Positions 4,721 to 5,243 of a stretch of DNA of 5,243 bases are shown piece after piece. The notes under the pieces were generated by a model. That model was not told the origin of the DNA, searched no databases, and saw nothing but the letters and a program-made list of their open reading frames with translations. The DNA is taken from contig SYAA01000054.1 in the NCBI GenBank assembly GCA_005789055.1, positions 1-5,243 on the forward strand, given 5' to 3'. The number at the start of each line of letters is the position of its first letter. Within the stretch, counting starts at the first letter, position 1. This stretch comes from Actinomycetota bacterium. GTDB taxonomy: Bacteria; Actinomycetota; Actinomycetes; Mycobacteriales; Mycobacteriaceae. The position numbers and the translations under genes are program-made.

Positions 4721-5243
4721 GTGACTTCCGCCGCGGGTTTCGGACTCGCCACCATCGCCGACGATGGCACCGTGCTCGACGCCTGGTTCCCCGACCCCGA
4801 ACTGGGCGCCTACAGCCCGTCCGGAACCACCCGGCTCAACGCCGGCGACGCGCCCGATGAACTGGCCGACCTCTGCGGCCCCGACACCGACCGCGGCGTA
4901 CAGGTCGTCGCGATCCGCACCGTCATCGCCGACCTCGATCTCGCGCCGACCGACACCTTCGACACCTATCTGCGCCTACACCTGCTCTCGCACCGTCTGA
5001 TCGAACCGCACGGCTGCAACCTCGACGGCGTCTTCGGCGCCCTGACGAACGTGGTCTGGACCAACTACGGACCCTGTCGCATCGAAGGCTTCGAGTCGGT
5101 GCGTCTGCGATTGCGCCGACGCGGCCCGGTGACGGTCTACGGCGTGGACAAGTTCCCGCGGATGGTCGACTACGTGGTGCCCACCGGGGTACGGATCGCC
5201 GACGCCGACCGGGTTCGACTCGGAGCTCATCTGGCCGAGGGCA
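4721..5243 (+). CDS. dapD: Tetrahydrodipicolinate N-succinyltransferase DapD, N-terminal 174 residues (cut by window edge)
   Basis: The frame from the GTG at 4721 stays open to the window edge and gives 174 complete codons, just over half of the roughly 317-residue mycobacterial DapD (Rv1201c). The enzyme transfers succinyl from succinyl-CoA to tetrahydrodipicolinate, the committing step of the succinylase branch to diaminopimelate and lysine, in the cytosol as a trimer. Recognisable stretches are GFGLATIADDGTVLDAWFP near the N-terminus, YLRLHLLSHRL (about 86-96), LTNVVWTNYGPC, and the very conserved VYGVDKFPRMVDYVVPTGVR leading into the left-handed beta-helix. The catalytic acid and most of the hexapeptide-repeat helix lie beyond the edge. 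No ATG or GTG lies in frame just upstream. In M. tuberculosis, DapD begins two or three residues earlier, before the shared GAAG-like region, so N-terminal length varies slightly. It shares a 112-bp control region with divergent dapE. Confidence 0.95.
   Translation, partial: MTSAAGFGLATIADDGTVLDAWFPDPELGAYSPSGTTRLNAGDAPDELADLCGPDTDRGVQVVAIRTVIADLDLAPTDTFDTYLRLHLLSHRLIEPHGCNLDGVFGALTNVVWTNYGPCRIEGFESVRLRLRRRGPVTVYGVDKFPRMVDYVVPTGVRIADADRVRLGAHLAEG

Noticed and set aside
4503..4860. Two plus-strand frames of 73 codons across the dapE-dapD region
   Set aside because: They overlap the dapE start and dapD start in other frames, run through the inverted repeat and have basic, low-complexity products.
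1..5243. A new defence, mobile or biosynthetic system
   Set aside because: The genes correspond to a conserved mycobacterial chromosomal block; there are no transposase, integrase, toxin-antitoxin, nuclease or CRISPR signs. A STAND-class ATPase alone, without an effector domain, is not enough to call a defence system.

Overview
The window looks like chromosomal DNA of a mycobacterium, probably a non-tuberculous Mycobacterium/Mycolicibacterium species. The evidence is high G+C content, GTG starts, very close protein similarity (from memory) to M. tuberculosis FadD6, DapE and DapD, and a gene order matching the M. tuberculosis Rv1201c-Rv1206 block read in the opposite direction. I ran no database search; species and homology statements rest on recognising the translated sequences.

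Layout from left to right: the 5' part of fadD6 (minus strand, cut by the left edge); a LOG-family nucleotide phosphoribohydrolase gene (minus), which overlaps fadD6 by 11 bp and leads that operon; a 111-bp divergent promoter region; a 718-codon P-loop ATPase/TPR gene (plus); a 15-bp convergent gap; dapE (minus); a 112-bp divergent promoter region carrying a long inverted repeat; and the 5' part of dapD (plus, cut by the right edge). Coding density is very high and no stretch over 300 bp lacks a gene. I see no tRNA, rRNA, CRISPR array, insertion sequence or prophage gene.

Function: dapD and dapE encode two steps of the succinylase route to meso-diaminopimelate and lysine, needed for peptidoglycan; they are transcribed divergently from a shared control region. 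The LOG protein and FadD6 form a translationally coupled pair, joining nucleotide base release to activation of long-chain fatty acids. The ATPase resembles LuxR/MalT-type large ATP-binding regulators (LAL, STAND class), but it ends before the position where those proteins carry their DNA-binding domain.

The most interesting features are non-coding or architectural. All four genes that head a transcript (LOG, ATPase, dapE, dapD) have a TANNNT -10 hexamer ending 6-8 nt before the start codon and no Shine-Dalgarno sequence, which predicts leaderless mRNAs. The only internal operon gene, fadD6, has a strong ribosome binding site. A 16/15-nt imperfect inverted repeat lies between dapE and dapD and overlaps the possible dapD -35 element. 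The ATPase lacks any recognisable output domain and carries an in-frame 18-bp tandem duplication between its Walker motifs. I found no sign of a wholly new multi-gene system; this is mostly a conserved chromosomal neighbourhood.
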